This document shows, piece by piece, positions 34,749 through 44,422 of a stretch of 64,000 nucleotides of DNA (position 1 is its first letter; the number at the start of each line of letters is the position of its first letter). The notes under the pieces are model-generated. The model searched no databases and was not told where the DNA came from. It saw nothing but the letters and a program-made list of their open reading frames with translations. Where the stretch lies: assembly GCA_010015655.1 (NCBI GenBank), contig ML976687.1:163936-227935 (forward strand), read 5' to 3'. Source of the stretch: Bimuria novae-zelandiae CBS 107.79. Lineage: Eukaryota > Ascomycota > Dothideomycetes > Pleosporales > Didymosphaeriaceae. The translations under genes and the position numbers were made by a program.

Positions 34749-35583
34749 GTAGCCACGTGACTGACGTCAGAGGTGGTATACATGGAAGGTGCTACCTGGG
34801 TGCACGGACTACTGAGTCAACAGACTCTCCCCCGCTCTCTCTCTCTCTGCTCAACAGCAGACTCCTCACTCAACAGCAGACTCCTCACTCAACAGCAGAC
34901 TCCTCACTCAACAGCAGACTCCTCACTCAACAGCAGACTCCTCACTCAACAGCAGACTCCTCACTCAACAGCAGACTCCTCACTCAACAGCAGATTCCTC
35001 ACTCAACAGCAGATTCCTCACTCAACACACTCTTTTCTACAGATAGCAATACAGCTTGTTGTCCTCACCTGCCTGCCCGCCCACAGATGTTCCCGAGGGA
35101 GCGCACTGGGCCACGGCCATGAATCGCAAAATGTTCTTTTTTTGGGCCCCGCAACAGAGTTCATGCTGCTACTACTGCGCTGATTTTGGAGTCCCATTGC
35201 TTGTCTGGAAATGGACTGAGTTCTCCCTCGGAAAAGACACCCCTGACCCGTAGTATTGGTTGACGGAGCTTGGTAATACTCCCGGAGAGCGGTTTGGGTA
35301 GGTAGATTGGCGGGACACATGCGATTAAGCACGCTGCCAGACTCTTCCAAGCATGCTATTACTGTCCGTAAATTTTGGAAGCTCCAGGAAAAAGTGTAAG
35401 CAGGCAGGCAGGCAGATCAGGACAATAATAAGCTTTATTGCTATCTGCAGAAAAGAGTGTGTTGAGTGAGGAGTCTGCTGAGAGGAGAGAGAGCACGGGG
35501 AGAGCTTTTGTTGAGTCCCTAGTCCGTGCACCCAGGTAGCACCTTCCATGTATACCACCTCTGACGTCAGTCATGTGGCTACA
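34749..35583. repeat. 835-bp foldback: two inverted arms around a spacer
   Basis: The left arm starts TGTAGCCACGTGACTGACGT at 34749. The right arm is its inverted match ending at 35583. The arms share the CRE-like palindrome TGACGTCA, the stretch GGTGGTATACATGGAAGG, a CACTCTTTTCT block and a final ATAGCAAT block. The left arm also holds the 19-bp minisatellite, of which the right arm keeps about one unit. No target duplication is obvious. It may be a foldback/MITE-like element or a local inverted duplication. Confidence 0.75.
34852..35026 (+). repeat. 19-bp minisatellite, about 9 copies
   Basis: The unit CAACAGCAGACTCCTCACT is repeated head to tail, nearly perfect, with an A-to-T-type change in the last two units (CAGATTCC). 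Because 19 is not a multiple of 3, all frames read as repetitive peptides with a 19-residue period, which are artefacts. Confidence 0.97.
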
Positions 35584-35639
35584 ACATCTCAACTTAATAT
35601 GCAGCCGCCGTATGCCCGGCGTGACTGCTTCCCCGAGCG

Positions 35640-35713
35640 TATATAAATTCCCTCCCTCGTTCCACTCGCCTCTCTTCTTCACGACACAGCACTTCGGCGA
35701 GGGTGACTAAAAA
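35640..35713 (+). promoter_or_regulatory. promoter-like leader 9
   Basis: TATATAAA at 35640, CTCTTCTTCACGACACAG from about 35672, GGGTGACTAAAAAC at 35701-35714. It lies about 57 bp beyond the right arm of the foldback. Confidence 0.55.
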
Positions 35714-36009
35714 CTAGCGGCACCTGCAAACATGGGGTCTAAATCTTTTGCAGAAGTTCTTTATGCGTGCTTTTCGGTTCTGGCTCTTTGAAGAAAAATT
35801 GCTCTTTATTTTGTTTCATGGGCCTTCTGGAGTCGAGCGTGCGCCAAAAACCGCTGGAAAGCTCCGTGATACAGAGTAGCTGGGCGGTTTCAAAACTAGA
35901 AACTGTGAGATAAAGGAGAAATGGAGACGCGAGTGCGCCAGAAAATAACGTCTGGCCAGTTTACGAAAAGAGAGTGAAGAGGACTAAGAAGGTGTGCGCA
36001 TTGTTGATT

Positions 36010-36500
36010 ATGGGCGTTGGAGAGACGTGTCTGCATCAAAACCCTCGAAGAAGCAATGCCATGGAGACGGAGTGGGGTAGTCCAAAATCTACTAGAAGCA
36101 TAGTATGTGTGGAGACGTGCTCTTAACAAAACTACCAAGTGTCGCCGCGAATGGGGACAGAGTGGGGGTGTGAAAGAAAAGCAAAGCACTATATGACATG
36201 GGCGTTGGGAGACGTGCCTGCCACAAAAAGTGGAACGATAAATACATGGAGTTGCCGTGTGTAGATGGAAAAACATTAAACAGCATCGGCATGTGCGTTG
36301 GGAGACGTTTCTGCAAAATACTATTGATTATGACGAACGCATGGAGACGCAGCAGGGAGGTCCAAGAACGTTGATCTACCGTATCATGCGCGCTGAGAGA
36401 CACTTCTGCAACAAAAGTGTAAATAGCACGACGCATGAGAGCAAAGTGCGGAAGTCCAAAAACAACTGGGCTCAATCGGCATGAACTCTGCGTGAGCAAA
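36010..36500 (+). repeat. 93-95 bp tandem array, five units plus a partial one
   Basis: Units start at 36010, 36105, 36198, 36291, 36386 and 36481 with ATGGGCGTTGGGAGACG-like sequence. Each holds a second half starting CATGGAGACG and ending in GTCCAAAA. The two halves resemble each other, so the base monomer is about 47 bp, in line with the monomers elsewhere in the array. Confidence 0.85.
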
Positions 36501-37434
36501 GTGCTCCAATACTTCCGGCTGCCCTCGAATGACGCGCATCCTCTTGTCTTCCAAACCTTCATCTCTAAGAAAGTATGCAGGGAGCGCGCTGTTGGGCGTG
36601 CACTAAACCGATACCATCACTGTTCATGAAGTGAGGGATCGCGTGGTTCTAAAAACATGTCCCGATCGATGCTATGTGGCCAGGCCCAAAATCTGCAACG
36701 AGAATTACATGAAGGAGAGGGTGAGAAGTCCAAAACGAAGGAACGCCCAATCGATGTGTCGTGTGCGCGAGCAGAGTACTGAAATAACCCCGAGACCGCG
36801 TTATAGAAAGGGGAAGGCGGGGAGGGGTGACTAAAAGATCAGCTGTGTCAAGTCATGCGCTCGTTCTCGGGTCTCGAACAGTGTTGTTGATGAAATCTGT
36901 GAAGTCGAAAGAAGAGTGTTGAGGCAATCGTTGTTTTGATTGAGAAGCTACTCTATAGAGCTATATACTGTGGATCACGTGGATCACGTGCACGGGCCGC
37001 ACGTACGCGGGTGGCCCAAGCTTCTATACTGAACCGTCACAAAATCAAAAGGACTCGCCATCCTGGGCATGTCGGGAAAGAGAGACCCGGCACGGAGGGG
37101 CAAGAACGGCAGAAAAACTAATGTCGGAGTAACAAAAAATAATGAGGAAGTTGCACAGAAGGGTGCTGCAGGTGAATCAAAGCCAATGTTGACCTGCTGA
37201 TGTGCGGAGAGAGTTTGGAGTGAGGTGTCAAAACCGTTATCGACGAATATCATGTGTGAACGGGCCTCGAAGAGGATGAATAGTAAAGTGCGGGTGCGTG
37301 AGGGTGTCTCACCATGTGCCACTACACGGTGATGCTCTTCGTCACCAGTTCTCGGGGAGGTGTGTGAATACTTGTATCCTATACTCGCCTGTATTATCCA
37401 CACCCTAGAGACGTGCTCATTTGTGCACGTTTTC

Positions 37435-38949
37435 TCACCTAAATCGCTCGTATTTCTCCTCTTCGGCCATCTTCTTCTCCACTGTCTCCGCAATCTTTGC
37501 ACCCCACAAATCTTCAGGTGTTTTATCGCCCTTCAATACTTCCTTCTCATGCTTCATCACTTCCTCCTTCGTCATACAGACCAGCTCTTTCATCTTGAGG
37601 GAAGTGTTATTCTGCCCCGGTGTCCGCTTATCGATGAAGAAGCCCGTCTTGGGCTTCTCCCACCTGACCAGGGCCAACCGGGTCGATAGTCCACTGATGA
37701 TACTGCGGCCGTTGTACACCTCTTCGACCAAATACCCTACATCATCTTTCGTGATGGGGATCTTCAGACCCTCTGCGTTGAAACCAAAGTCCTTGGCGAT
37801 ACGTGCTTCGGAACCTTGAAGCGAACCGAGAATGCCGTCGTACATACTGTCGCGGTTCTTGGAGGGGAGGTACTCCTGCGGATAACCTGAGATGGAGAGG
37901 ATGACGTGGTTTGCGACTGCGAGACCAAAGATTGCGGGCATGGTGCCGAGCACTGGTAAGATTCTCACACGGAAATCGGGTAGGACGCCGAGTTCGCCGA
38001 CGTCGCCTTTCTTGAACTCTTCCTCATTCAGTGGTAATAGTTGAGCTTTTCCGGGACCAGGCTTCTCGGTCGAAAATACCACGGGAATGCCCTCTTTCAC
38101 GCCAAGGGCGCGGAGACGGCGGCGCGTGGATTTCGACAGAGGGTCGTCAGTGGATGCGGAGATGTCGCCGATGAAGATTCGCGTAGGATCTGATTTGCAT
38201 CCCGCGCCCATGGAGGAGATTACTGGAATGTTGTTCTTGTGGCAGTAGTTCAGCAGCGCAACTTTGCTGTCGATGTTGTCGATGGCATCGATAACATATG
38301 TTGGCGCCTGCCCGTTGGCATCGGGCGCGAGTTGAGTCGCCGCACTAGACTCGCTGAACAGCTCATTACGGCAGTCGAAGTGCGTCCAGGGAGTGATTTG
38401 CTCGAGACGCCGGCGGAGGCAGTGCACTTTCGGAGTGCCTACATCTGCCAGCGTTGCTACCGCGTGCCGGTTCAGAGAAGAGAGAGTGACCTGGTCGAAG
38501 TCGATGAGGCGGAGATTGGAACATCCCGAGCGTGCCAAAGCAGCTGTTGCGTGAGAGCCCACACCACCACAGCCAACGACTATGATAAATGCTGAGCGGA
38601 GTTTAACCAGCCCTTCGTCAGTGAGGAAGGCGCGGTTCCGGGCCAGTTGTTCGAGGATCAAGTCATCGTCGTAGTCTCCTTTCCGTGCTCTTGCGGCAAG
38701 TTCCATGCTTTTCTTGTCTTCTTTACTTGGGGCGGAAATTTCGGATGCAGCGCCATATTCTGTCAATCTGGTCGCGTGGTGCTCCGAATCAACATCCGGT
38801 ATTGATGCTTTCAGTTCTTCAACTCTGTACATTCGCCTCGCCTTCTGGAAGCCTAATATCGCGCTTCCCACCACCGCGCCTGACACCACGGCCGTCGTAA
38901 TCAATTGCGCATTGCGATTCTCGGTAGCCCGAGATATCCACGAGGACAT
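37435..38949 (-). CDS. TCD1: TcdA-type tRNA threonylcarbamoyladenosine dehydratase (yeast TCD1/TCD2 homologue)
   Basis: Intronless, 504 residues. An N-terminal hydrophobic segment (about 18-35) fits anchoring at the mitochondrial outer membrane, as known for the yeast proteins. The E1-like adenylating fold begins at about residue 95: RNRAFLTDEG, the ATP-binding VGCGGVGSH (125-133), then IDFDQVTLSSLNRH (149-162) and YVIDAIDNIDSKVALLNYC with the catalytic-side Asp. In yeast the enzyme cyclises t6A37 to ct6A37 in tRNAs using ATP. The C-terminus is long and charged. It is divergent from NUC1, 410 bp away. Whether it is orthologous to TCD1 or TCD2 cannot be decided here. Confidence 0.93.
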   Translation of the reverse strand: MSSWISRATENRNAQLITTAVVSGAVVGSAILGFQKARRMYRVEELKASIPDVDSEHHATRLTEYGAASEISAPSKEDKKSMELAARARKGDYDDDLILEQLARNRAFLTDEGLVKLRSAFIIVVGCGGVGSHATAALARSGCSNLRLIDFDQVTLSSLNRHAVATLADVGTPKVHCLRRRLEQITPWTHFDCRNELFSESSAATQLAPDANGQAPTYVIDAIDNIDSKVALLNYCHKNNIPVISSMGAGCKSDPTRIFIGDISASTDDPLSKSTRRRLRALGVKEGIPVVFSTEKPGPGKAQLLPLNEEEFKKGDVGELGVLPDFRVRILPVLGTMPAIFGLAVANHVILSISGYPQEYLPSKNRDSMYDGILGSLQGSEARIAKDFGFNAEGLKIPITKDDVGYLVEEVYNGRSIISGLSTRLALVRWEKPKTGFFIDKRTPGQNNTSLKMKELVCMTKEEVMKHEKEVLKGDKTPEDLWGAKIAETVEKKMAEEEKYERFR

Positions 38950-39359
38950 CTCAGCTCTTTATTCTTCAATTCAACGTAACGTGCAACTCCTATAACAATG
39001 CCATGTGCGTGCCGGAGAAGGATGTTAGGCCGAATCGTAGGATGCAATGGAATCAGATGGCGATGATAACTTCACACATCACGGCGATGAGCTTCAAAAG
39101 TTCAAAGTCGCCGTTTGGCGCTTTCCTGCTTTCGACATAGCGTGGCGCTAACCCATGAGATCTCCCCTGCGAACGACAGATGATCGCTGAGATAGGCGCC
39201 AGCGAATTGCACACAACGAACTCGACGCGTCTGAAACACTGTTCACGCGCCGTTCGAGCGGCTGATCCCCGTGATAGTTGTTCTAGTTCTTAAAGGGCTG
39301 CCCTCGCTCTCACCGCCTGTATCGAGCACCGAGCTGCCCCAGGGTCCACAACCAACACC
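38950..39359. promoter_or_regulatory. shared upstream region of TCD1-like and NUC1
   Basis: 410 bp between two divergent start codons; both products are expected at mitochondria. No specific element was identified. Confidence 0.6.
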
Positions 39360-40404
39360 ATGTCAAAGGTCACGCTTGCGATAGTGGCTGCGGCTGGAGC
39401 CGCGACGGGAGCTGTAGCTACTGCGGCACTCTGGTCGACGAAGAAGGAAACGCCTGTGCCTGTGGTTACTACGACTACAACGACTACAACTGGTCTACAG
39501 AAAGCACCTCCACCACCACCCCTACCTGTGGGACGGCATCCTCATGCTCCCCCACATAAGGCATTAGTACGTACAAGTCCTCAAACTCCATAATGTCGGA
39601 CTGATCCAGTCCTAGGTCGACCCCAACGGCCTCTTCCAATACGGCTTCCCCGGCCCCGTGAACGACCTCCGACCCGCTGCATCCCTAACCTCCTCCTTCG
39701 ACCGCGAACGACGAAACCCGCACTGGGTCGCCGAACACATCACACCCGAATCCCTCTCGGAAAACAATGCGGACCGCAAGCACAGCGTGTTCGTAGAAGA
39801 TGTCGCCATTCCGGAAATGTTCCGCGCAAAGCTCAAGGACTACTTCCGGTCAGGCTACGACAGAGGGCATCAGGTGCCGGCTGCAGACGCCAAGTGGAGC
39901 CAAGAGGCCATGGACGACACGTTTGCGCTCAGCAACATGTGTCCGCAAGTAGGCGACGGCTTCAACCGAGACTACTGGGCGCATTTCGAGGACTTCTGTC
40001 GACGGTTGACGAAGCACTATCCCTCTGTGCGAATCGTGACTGGGCCTCTATATCTACCAAAGAAGGAAGCAGATGGAAAGTGGAGGGTGTCATACGAGGT
40101 GATCGGGTCACCCCCGAACGTTGCTGTCCCGACGCACTTCTACAAAGTCATTTTCGCTGAGGATGGCCAGCAGGGTGGGAAAGTTGCACTGGGCGCCTTC
40201 GTGCTACCGAATGCGAAGATCCCGAACAACAAGCCGCTTACAGACTTTGAGGTTCCTCTGTCCATCGTCGAGAGGGCGAGTGGTCTGGAATTCGCGACGA
40301 AGCTGGAGCCCGCGAGACGGAGGAGTTTGTGCCAGGAGGTCAACTGCTCGCTGATTGTCAAGGAGTATGCGCAGAGGCAGAAGAGCTTTGGGAACAACCA
40401 ATGA
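39360..40404 (+). CDS. NUC1: mitochondrial DNA/RNA non-specific endonuclease NUC1 (EndoG family), 2 exons
   Basis: Exons 39360-39566 and 39616-40404 (intron 49 bp, GTACGT...CCTAG) give 331 residues. The junction reads HKAL|VDPNGLFQYGFPGP, the conserved entry to the nuclease domain. The N-terminus is an Ala-rich hydrophobic segment (1-25) followed by a Thr and Pro linker, as in other fungal NUC1. The catalytic motif is DRGHQVP (151-157) with His154 as general base, and the metal-binding Asn is N186 in FNRDYW. It acts in the mitochondrial intermembrane space or inner membrane in nucleic-acid degradation, recombination and cell death. Confidence 0.95.
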
Positions 40405-41004
40405 TTGTGGGTTTACTCCGGCCGCCATGGTGATTTCCGAGTCAGGGGGATGATACAGAGAGGACAAGAGAGTGACATTTGCGTCTGGTGCAGAACCTGT
40501 ATGGAAAGAGCGCTGGAGCTTTCCAAAGGCTCATCGTATATTCATATGTATTAGAACATGTCAGCGTAGCATCGGTGGAGTTCATCACTGCTGCCAATCA
40601 GCAACCGTCATCTATCATACAGTGCGCAATTCTCTGTTTTCTTTCATAGCACACTACCACGCCATGGTCACTACGGTCTAACAGTACAAGGCGGTCCTAG
40701 GCTAAACCGCACGTGTTTTCAGCATCCATGATCGCGAGAGGTGGGAAAACTGGACCAAGACACCAGGGTGAAGAAAACAACCGGCAAACCTGTAGCATAT
40801 TCAGCTGCACGTCATCTGGCCCATCCCATTTGTCCATCGACGCCTGACCCACCCCTTTCCTAAGTACATAAACCGCTCTATCTCAACTTTCAAAGATCCA
40901 CTAAATCCAATGAACCGAATCCATACAGTCACCTACGACCTCGGCCTCCTTCCCACCCCTCCTCTAGCCTACGCCTCCTAACTCGGCTACGTCCTCGTCC
41001 AAAA
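40405..41004. other. intergenic
   Basis: No gene is recognised. ATG at 40910 opens only 23 codons and could be a first exon of the small gene that follows, but no good donor site is seen. Confidence 0.4.
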
Positions 41005-41367
41005 GTGCCTCCGTTTCCCAGGGCCAGCAGCGATGCTGTAGAAGTCATTTCTGTGCACCATACCGAGGCAGCGGCTAGGGCTGCGCTTGCGATGTATATA
41101 CAGCAGCGGTGGCAGACGAATGATCCGCACAGGGACCCGTGCTACAATGTTACGTGGGTGGTGGATGGGCGGCTAGCCGTGGTGAGAAGGGTGTCTGTAC
41201 CAGGGGCAAGGAGGGGCGAGAATGCCCGGTTGGATTTCGTTAGGGTTGCGATATATAATGCTGGGTTGGATGCGTGCGGGAGGGGGCAAGTGGAGAGGAG
41301 CGAAGGGGCTGATGGTGGGCTTGAGGAGGAGATGGAAGGGTTGAGTATTGGTGGTTCTAATGGTTGA
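41005..41367 (+). CDS. small hypothetical protein, paralogue A
   Basis: About 115-120 residues. The frame holds HHTEAAARAALAMYIQQRW, then VTWVVDGRLAVVRRVSVPG and RVAIYNAGLDACGR, and ends EEEMEGLSIGGSNG. The true start is uncertain: the listed start codon is GTG, and a TTTCCCAG acceptor ending at about 41021 suggests an upstream exon. It is clearly related to the next gene (same order of a helical block, a VT.. strand block and the C-terminal MEGLS). Function unknown; no signal peptide or membrane span. Confidence 0.55.
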   Translation: MPPFPRASSDAVEVISVHHTEAAARAALAMYIQQRWQTNDPHRDPCYNVTWVVDGRLAVVRRVSVPGARRGENARLDFVRVAIYNAGLDACGRGQVERSEGADGGLEEEMEGLSIGGSNG

Positions 41368-41765
41368 GAGTGTTACAACACGCTGGCGAATTGCACGTGC
41401 ACTTCTTTCCAGTCAAAAGGGAATGTGACACCTATTCACTCGTCTGTTTAGATGTATGTATGTAACAAGGAAACATCTGGTTGAGACGTTCGTGCTGATA
41501 TCTTGAAGCTGGTTCCTCCAACTTTGTAATATAATGGAATTTTCTCCCAACTTGTACAAGCACACCCCCTCGTGCAGGCACAAGCGTGCCTGTCATTCAA
41601 TGAATGACATATTATACATTGTCCAACATCCTAGTCTCTGTCTCACCACACTGAATAACGTCGTCCTTGAGATAGTCTTGAGCAAACTCACACAATTCCA
41701 GCGCCTAATGTCTCTGCAGATGTGAAGGCTCTCCCCTCGCCACCTAACCCATCCATCCCCTATAA

Positions 41766-42095
41766 AGCTCACCCTCTACAAACAACTCCACCCCATCACC
41801 CCCTCATCATCCCATTCCAACCTACCACTCCGAGGAGGCCGCCAAGCAAGCTTTCGACACGCACGTGCAGCAGTGTAAAGACGCGCTGCCGGTATGGAGT
41901 GCCTCGGAGCACGTTTCTGGGCAAGAGGTTACCATTTATGTGCCGGCGTATAGTGCGAAGAGAGGCGAGGCGGGGGTAAGACATACAGTGGTGAGGATGT
42001 ACGCGGCGCGGCTGGATGGGTGTGAGAGGGAGGTGGAGAGGAGGGATGAGGATAATAGGGAGCTTGAGGGGGCTATGGAGGGGTTGAGTATGTGA
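41766..42095 (+). pseudogene. small hypothetical protein, paralogue B, start codon not found
   Basis: The frame reads YHSEEAAKQAFDTHVQQCKD, EVTIYVPAYSAKRGEAG, RHTVVRMYAARLDGCE and ends LEGAMEGLSM. It aligns with paralogue A along its length. The frame opens after TAA at 41763-41765, inside a TATAAA box, and has no ATG before the conserved part. It is therefore either a truncated tandem duplicate or has an upstream exon that I cannot place. Confidence 0.5.
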
Positions 42096-42200
42096 ACGGT
42101 GAGCAAGGCTTTGATAATTAAGGTTGTGTGAGTAAACTCGATGAGGCTGTGATAAAGGTATAGGTGAGGTTGTAAAGCTCAGAGCGAGTTTCCTTTATCA

Positions 42201-44243
42201 CTATCTCGACTCCATGACGTTCTTTTCAATCCCGACAACCGCCTCCCGTATCGTCGGGCTGAAATGCTTGCGCAGTAATTCGCTCTCCCAGATCGTTCCC
42301 GCAAACGGATTGCTCCCTTCGATTTCAGGTTTCAGCGCATCGAACACGCCGTCTCCGCGGCGCTCTTCGGTGATCCACAGCGCGTTGACCTTGCGGCCGT
42401 GTGCTTTGGTAACTTGGTTGAGCAGTCCTAGCATCGCTGTGCAGGACTTTTCAGGCAATTGCAAAGAAATGATCATGAGCTGCTTACAGAAAGCTGCAAT
42501 GCGGTTAGGCGGGACGGCGCGCAGTGCGGTGGCAGGAAGAAGGACCGAGGAGAGTGAGCGGATGAGGAGGACAATAGTGGTTTGGACATTGATTTTGTTT
42601 GTTGCATCGGCTTGAGGCTGCGCTTCCGACGTGTGGGGGTCGGTGAGGTGGAGGGACTTGGAGCTTAGTTCGATGTCTGGGTTGAGCGAGACAGCGTGCA
42701 GTGTGCGGTAGAGATGTGTGATGAAAAAACTGAGGTCGAGCTTCATGCCTGACGCAGACTTCGTGACGTCTTGGCCTTGGAGTAGAGCGAATGCCGTGAT
42801 GACGCAAAGGAGCGACTCGCGTGTGAGATTTCTCTCCGGCAGCTCATCGTCCTCATCCTCTTCTTCTTCCTCGTCGTCGCTGCCTTGCGCGGCTTCAGAG
42901 ACTTCCGCCGTGCTGATGATGTCACGTAGTGCCTCCAGGATGTCGCCGAAAAAGTCTTGGTTGATGAGATGCGCGTACTTTGCCAGTCCCTCTAACACCG
43001 CACCCATGAGCTTCCCTGAGCGCGCCTTCAGTATCCTGAAGTATGCGACGAACACCATCTTGAGGGTTTCGGCCTGCATTCGGTCGCGCTCTTCGTGACT
43101 CACTACCGCATCTGCTTCCTTAAACTCCTTTTCAATTTTCTTGTTTTCCTTCATCATCTTGCGGAGTTTCTTGGTGCGGAACTCTCGCTGCTGCTTGATC
43201 TTCTTGCCATTGATGCGCTCCGGTTCCGGCTTATCGACGGAGTTGTAGGAGGCTTTTTGAGCAAACTCGGACAGTAGGCGCAGATGAAGGAACATGTTGA
43301 GCACACTCTCGTCGAAGTGATAGTTTCTGCTCTTCATCATCTTGGTCAACATCGTGACAGCCTCGAGTGATGCGTTTCCCTCCTCGTCCTCTTCGAAGAG
43401 CTTCTCCAATGTCTCCCGACATTTGACGAAGTCTGCGTCAACGTGTCGCGTGCTCAACTTCCCGATTAGAATACCCAGAAGCTCACTCCGGAAGTTGAAG
43501 TGCGGTACTGCCAGCAACATGCTGCAAGCGCAGGTGTAGGCAACCGAGGCTACACCCGCAGTAGATGCATCGTTCCCGCTCTTCTTCGCCGCCTTCGCCA
43601 AGTCCTGCACATATGCCTGATATCCTGTAACAAGCTTCTGCTCGAATGCGCGGAGCTTTCGGACCTCCTTGGAAACTTTCTCGCCCATAGCTTCGTCAGA
43701 AAGCGGCCGTATGCGGTACCCGGGGATCAAGTCTTTGAAAATTGCAGATTGCGCTACAAGCGTCAACTTTCGTACCGTCGGATTTCTAGAAGCAGCAAGG
43801 GCAGTCAATGTCTTCAAAGCCCCAATGTGCTCTTCGGGATCCTCGTTGACCAAAGCTGCTATCCGCGCAACCTCTTCCTTCGCATCCAAAACTTGCTGTC
43901 GCGGCGACACCTTAGGCTCTTCTTCCACTACTTCCACTTCTTGCGCCTCTTCCTCCTCACCCTCACTACCGGATCCTAGAAAGCTGTCCGAATCTTCTCC
44001 CTCCTTGGCCCCATTCGTCACTGGCGGCGCTTGCCACCCCTCAGTTGTCCGCACCGGCAATTTCGCATTCTCTTTATCCTTCTTTTGTTTTCTCGGCCGC
44101 GTCTCGTAGTCCTGTTCGAGGTCCCATTTCGCCGCGTTCGCGAGGTAGCTCGCCTTGTGATCCTTGACGGCAGGTGCAGGTTTATTGTCGTCTTCGGGAG
44201 GCGACAGACGCCGCCTCTTCGCCGCGGGTATCGCGCGTGACAT
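42201..44243 (-). CDS. NOC3: nucleolar complex protein 3 (NOC3)
   Basis: Intronless, 680 residues from ATG 44243. The frame stays open for 63 more codons upstream, but MSRAIPAAKRRRLSPPEDD is the usual fungal N-terminus, and an earlier start would overlap the NIP7 start region. The acidic low-complexity part (SGSEGEEEEAQEVEVVEEE) is followed by the NOC3 domain at about 117-225 (SRNPTVRKLTLVAQSAIFKD, LIPGYRIRPLSD) and the CBF/Mak21-type region (CACSMLLAVPHFNFRSELL and further on). NOC3 works with NOC2 in 60S pre-ribosome maturation and transport, and in yeast also in replication licensing. It is nucleolar/nuclear. Confidence 0.94.
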   Translation of the reverse strand: MSRAIPAAKRRRLSPPEDDNKPAPAVKDHKASYLANAAKWDLEQDYETRPRKQKKDKENAKLPVRTTEGWQAPPVTNGAKEGEDSDSFLGSGSEGEEEEAQEVEVVEEEPKVSPRQQVLDAKEEVARIAALVNEDPEEHIGALKTLTALAASRNPTVRKLTLVAQSAIFKDLIPGYRIRPLSDEAMGEKVSKEVRKLRAFEQKLVTGYQAYVQDLAKAAKKSGNDASTAGVASVAYTCACSMLLAVPHFNFRSELLGILIGKLSTRHVDADFVKCRETLEKLFEEDEEGNASLEAVTMLTKMMKSRNYHFDESVLNMFLHLRLLSEFAQKASYNSVDKPEPERINGKKIKQQREFRTKKLRKMMKENKKIEKEFKEADAVVSHEERDRMQAETLKMVFVAYFRILKARSGKLMGAVLEGLAKYAHLINQDFFGDILEALRDIISTAEVSEAAQGSDDEEEEEDEDDELPERNLTRESLLCVITAFALLQGQDVTKSASGMKLDLSFFITHLYRTLHAVSLNPDIELSSKSLHLTDPHTSEAQPQADATNKINVQTTIVLLIRSLSSVLLPATALRAVPPNRIAAFCKQLMIISLQLPEKSCTAMLGLLNQVTKAHGRKVNALWITEERRGDGVFDALKPEIEGSNPFAGTIWESELLRKHFSPTIREAVVGIEKNVMESR

Positions 44244-44422
44244 GTCTAGCTGAATTGGCAAGCGTTGATAATTTTGGGATGCGGAGGTGTTGCGGAGCTT
44301 TCGCACCAGTAATTTTTCTCTTGGCGTCGGCGGTTGCACCTGCACTTTTCGCCGACCTCGACATTTTTTTGGGCAGCACCTTCGCGCCTGCCGCAGTGCG
44401 ACCAGTCTCTTCATATCCCACC
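44244..44422. promoter_or_regulatory. bidirectional promoter of NOC3 and NIP7
   Basis: Only 179 bp separate the start codons of two divergent 60S biogenesis genes. Shared regulation is likely. No named motif was confirmed. Confidence 0.7.

Larger units (their letters stand above)
30181..37130 (+). other. gene-free array of CATG/ACTAAAA monomers with recurring promoter-like leaders
   Basis: Seven kilobases hold no protein gene: frames are short and low in coding character. Short related monomers recur instead, most starting with CATGGAG or CATGTGC and ending with CTAAAA or similar after roughly 33-50 nt. Exact ACTAAAA occurs on the plus strand at 30264, 30350, 31189, 31335, 31448, 31715, 31801, 32243, 32464, 32543, 32589, 33460, 33558, 33797, 34187, 34467, 35706 and 36830. 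At least six leaders show TATA, then CTTCTTCAC-like sequence 33-37 nt later, then GACTAAAA or a close variant 24-38 nt after that. This looks like an array of Pol II-type promoters with non-coding transcribed units, or a decayed satellite. Composition is not RIP-like. Confidence 0.6.

Noticed and set aside
34852..35026. CRISPR-like array
   Set aside because: Repeats are head to tail without spacers, and the host is a eukaryote.
34757..35183. Overlapping repetitive frames over the 19-bp minisatellite
   Set aside because: All frames repeat because the unit is 19 bp; there is no start context or domain, so they are artefacts.
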